Source: JAHFJU01 sp964354865 (lineage in GTDB: Bacteria; Patescibacteriota; Gracilibacteria; UBA1369; UM-FILTER-53-11). From it: a DNA stretch of 16,157 nucleotides. The notes below the pieces were generated by a model. It ran no database searches, had not been told where the DNA came from, and saw only the letters and a program-made list of their open reading frames with translations. Shown here piece by piece: positions 14,665 through 16,157 of this stretch. Position 1 is the first letter of the stretch. Each line of letters begins with the position of its first letter. The stretch is from the NCBI GenBank assembly GCA_964354865.1, contig CAYHBN010000029.1, positions 1 through 16,157 on the forward strand, read 5' to 3'. A program made the translations under genes and the position numbers.

Positions 14665-14695
14665 CTCTCTTTTATATGTTTTTGTAACTTCGGTA

Positions 14696-14725
14696 TTGAC
14701 AAATGGTTTTTTATTGTGATATAAA
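14696..14725 (+). promoter_or_regulatory. Promoter of the exported-protein pair
   Basis: TTGACA (14696-14701, perfect), an 18-nt spacer and TATAAA (14720-14725, five of six) form a strong sigma70-type promoter. Transcription would start near 14732, leaving about 38 nt before ATG 14770. Confidence 0.75.
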
Positions 14726-14739
14726 CAATCCCTTTTGTA
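14724..14739 (+). repeat. Leader motif, copy 1
   Basis: AACAATCCCTTTTGTA lies between the -10 element and the exported-protein gene. A copy lacking one C lies before the next gene (15878-15892). In both cases an AT-rich stretch with TATAT-like text separates the motif from the start codon. Confidence 0.5.
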
Positions 14740-14769
14740 TTTATATAAGTACTTAACACTTTAGATTCT

Positions 14770-15879
14770 ATGGTTAACACACCAAACAACGGTCGCGAGG
14801 CGACTCATACAGGCGTCGAATCAAATATAACTACACAGAATCGCTCTGGTACGTTGAAAATCTTGGCAGCAACAGTGCTTGCGTCATCTTTGGCTGCATT
14901 GACTCCTACAAAGGCAGATGCACAAGGATATTCCCCCGATGCTAATATTGCTGATGAAGGAGCCGTTAAGGTTCTTGGAGCAACAATTACTGGTTCTGGA
15001 AAACCAGCGGAGGTTGAGTTTAATGACGATCACCGCAAAGCTACGATTACTGGTGGAGCCGCTGATAGTAAAGTAATGGTTGATGCAGCATGTCCTCCTG
15101 GTAAAGATTATAAATTGGCAGTAGATGAGACTCGTTTAGAATATAGAGAATTTGTACCTGCTGGAGAATCGGCAACATCACCGGTCAAACATTTAGAGTT
15201 TACAATGCATTCTACCGGCCAAAACTATGCGACATTAGTTTGTGATAACGAAGATGGTGATAATAAAGAAATTCAATTGGTGTTCGTGAGTGATTCGAAG
15301 GCTGGTGCAACCATTGTACCTCTTCTTCGTCATAGCGATATGGAATGGCCTACTGGCTTTCACATGAGCCTTACTCCTTTGCTTCAAACTGAATTAGTCG
15401 ATACTCCTAAACAAGGATTTGCAACTGGTTACGGAGCAACTGTTCGTGGGTCTTACAAGACAGGAGAATATATTGACATTGGTGGCCGAGTAACTGGCCT
15501 TTGGGCACCTGAAGATACAGATGGCATTTACCATGATGATGAATTCAATGGTGATGGTGTTCTAATTCATAAAAAAGGTGAATTTACCGGCGATAATGTT
15601 CTCACTCATACTCCACTTTTGACTGCTGGTCCTGAATTGGGAATCGGCGGTGATACAGTTCGTTTAGGTTTGGGATTTGGGTTAAGTCACGGATTTGGTC
15701 ACGATACTAATGGAAATACGAAAGTTAGATCAACAACAACTGGTGTCGGTACTGCTTCATTATCACTATTCTTTGGAGAGCCGGGCAAAATTAATGCTGA
15801 AGCTCTTCTATACGGACAAACAAACCTCGTTGATGATCGCGAAACATTATTATGTATCGGCCTTGGAATAACACGTTAA
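14770..15879 (+). CDS. Exported protein with a beta-rich C-terminal half, unknown function
   Basis: This 369-residue protein has a long polar N-region (1-28), then a hydrophobic signal core (about 29-45) and a likely signal peptidase I site after ADA (49-51). The mature part falls into two pieces. Residues about 60-175 look like a small beta domain with C108 and C158, which could form a disulfide. Residues about 195-369 are Gly-rich with alternating strands (TVRGSYKTGEYIDIGGRV, ELGIGGDTVRLGLGFGLSHG, EALLYGQ, LCIGLGITR). That pattern recalls outer-membrane beta-barrels, although the final residue is Arg rather than an aromatic. No family is recognised. It has its own strong promoter and is followed after 30 nt by a lipoprotein gene. 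Confidence 0.8.
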   Translation: MVNTPNNGREATHTGVESNITTQNRSGTLKILAATVLASSLAALTPTKADAQGYSPDANIADEGAVKVLGATITGSGKPAEVEFNDDHRKATITGGAADSKVMVDAACPPGKDYKLAVDETRLEYREFVPAGESATSPVKHLEFTMHSTGQNYATLVCDNEDGDNKEIQLVFVSDSKAGATIVPLLRHSDMEWPTGFHMSLTPLLQTELVDTPKQGFATGYGATVRGSYKTGEYIDIGGRVTGLWAPEDTDGIYHDDEFNGDGVLIHKKGEFTGDNVLTHTPLLTAGPELGIGGDTVRLGLGFGLSHGFGHDTNGNTKVRSTTTGVGTASLSLFFGEPGKINAEALLYGQTNLVDDRETLLCIGLGITR

Positions 15880-15892
15880 CAATCCTTTTGTA
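15878..15892 (+). repeat. Leader motif, copy 2
   Basis: AACAATCCTTTTGTA begins in the stop codon of the exported-protein gene and repeats copy 1 (14724-14739) with one deleted C. It precedes the lipoprotein start by 17 nt. No separate promoter is obvious here. Confidence 0.5.
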
Positions 15893-15909
15893 ATTAACTT
15901 TTTTATATT

Positions 15910-16157
15910 ATGAGAAATTCTCCTTCATTATCAACACGGCCACGAAACGGGTTTAGACCCGCTGACGTCGTAAAACATTTACCAAAAGGCTTTGCACTCA
16001 CTGCCGCTTTATTAGCAGCAGCAGCTTGTAACCGAGTTCCTCAAGAATTACGAGGTGGCGAACGTGCAAATATGTATGACGACGGCGGCGTAGATGGTTC
16101 AACTGGCGATGCTTCAACCGATGGCGGTTTAGGCGGTTCAACAGGCGATGCTGGTTT
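15910..16157 (+). CDS. Secreted lipoprotein with Gly/Asp/Ser/Thr repeats, N-terminal part (cut by window end)
   Basis: 82 codons are visible. A basic N-terminus (about 1-27) is followed by a hydrophobic segment GFALTAALLAAAAC ending in a probable lipidation Cys (residue 41). Ala at -3 makes the lipobox weaker than usual. After about 20 residues comes a low-complexity stretch of DG, ST and GD units. The unit GGSTGDA or DGSTGDA occurs twice, and its two DNA copies differ at only a few bases, which suggests recent tandem expansion. Such stretches often act as flexible surface spacers; what it carries lies outside the window. ATG 15910 has no Shine-Dalgarno site. It lies 30 nt after the exported-protein gene and is probably co-transcribed with it. 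Confidence 0.75.
   Translation, partial: MRNSPSLSTRPRNGFRPADVVKHLPKGFALTAALLAAAACNRVPQELRGGERANMYDDGGVDGSTGDASTDGGLGGSTGDAG

Noticed and set aside
1..16157. UGA-as-glycine genetic code as in some Candidate Phyla Radiation lineages
   Set aside because: TGA ends the efflux adaptor gene and the last cluster gene at sensible places, and no conserved domain is interrupted by TGA.

Overview
The window looks like part of a chromosome from a Candidate Phyla Radiation (Patescibacteria) bacterium. The grounds are an RND permease N-terminus and a winged-helix gene next to rplS of the kind I associate with Parcubacteria-like genomes, few Shine-Dalgarno sites, promoters sitting almost on start codons, and many unrecognised membrane or secreted proteins. 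This placement is an inference. The standard stop codons are used (TAA, TAG and TGA all end genes), so the UGA-to-glycine code is not in use. Most of the window is moderately AT-rich. The exception is a GC-rich island at about 3280-4130.

Layout. 1-3195 (minus) is an efflux operon: a HExxH metallopeptidase-like exported protein, an RND membrane-fusion lipoprotein and an RND permease cut by the window edge, all behind a TTGACA-17-TACAGT promoter. 3249-4233 (minus) is a self-contained GC-rich transcription unit. It has a consensus promoter, a roughly 200-nt leader with a long nested stem, a Trp-rich polytopic membrane protein with a good Shine-Dalgarno site, a tail of consecutive hairpins and an intrinsic terminator. 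Short imperfect direct repeats lie at its edges. 4296-10567 (minus) is a four-gene cluster with no recognisable family: a single-pass His-rich membrane protein, a soluble protein with His-rich ends, a 1048-residue protein with a membrane hairpin, and a soluble helical protein. This is the best candidate for an undescribed system.

10608-11957 (plus) is trigger factor, divergent from the cluster, with an intrinsic terminator that it shares with a convergent small membrane protein (11956-12204, minus). 12442-13563 (plus) holds a winged-helix protein with a degenerate nucleotidyltransferase-like C-terminal half, followed by ribosomal protein L19 and a terminator. 13579-14664 (plus) is a CsaB/WcaK-like polysaccharide pyruvyl transferase, probably acting on cell-envelope polymers. 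14696-16157 (plus) holds an exported protein with a beta-rich C-terminal half and a lipoprotein with a Gly/Asp/Ser/Thr-rich repeat region cut by the window end. A 15-16-nt leader motif is shared by these last two genes.

Taken together, the window mixes housekeeping translation and folding genes (tig, rplS) with envelope functions: efflux, surface-polymer modification, exported proteins and an unknown membrane-associated complex. I see no tRNA, rRNA, CRISPR array or intact insertion sequence.
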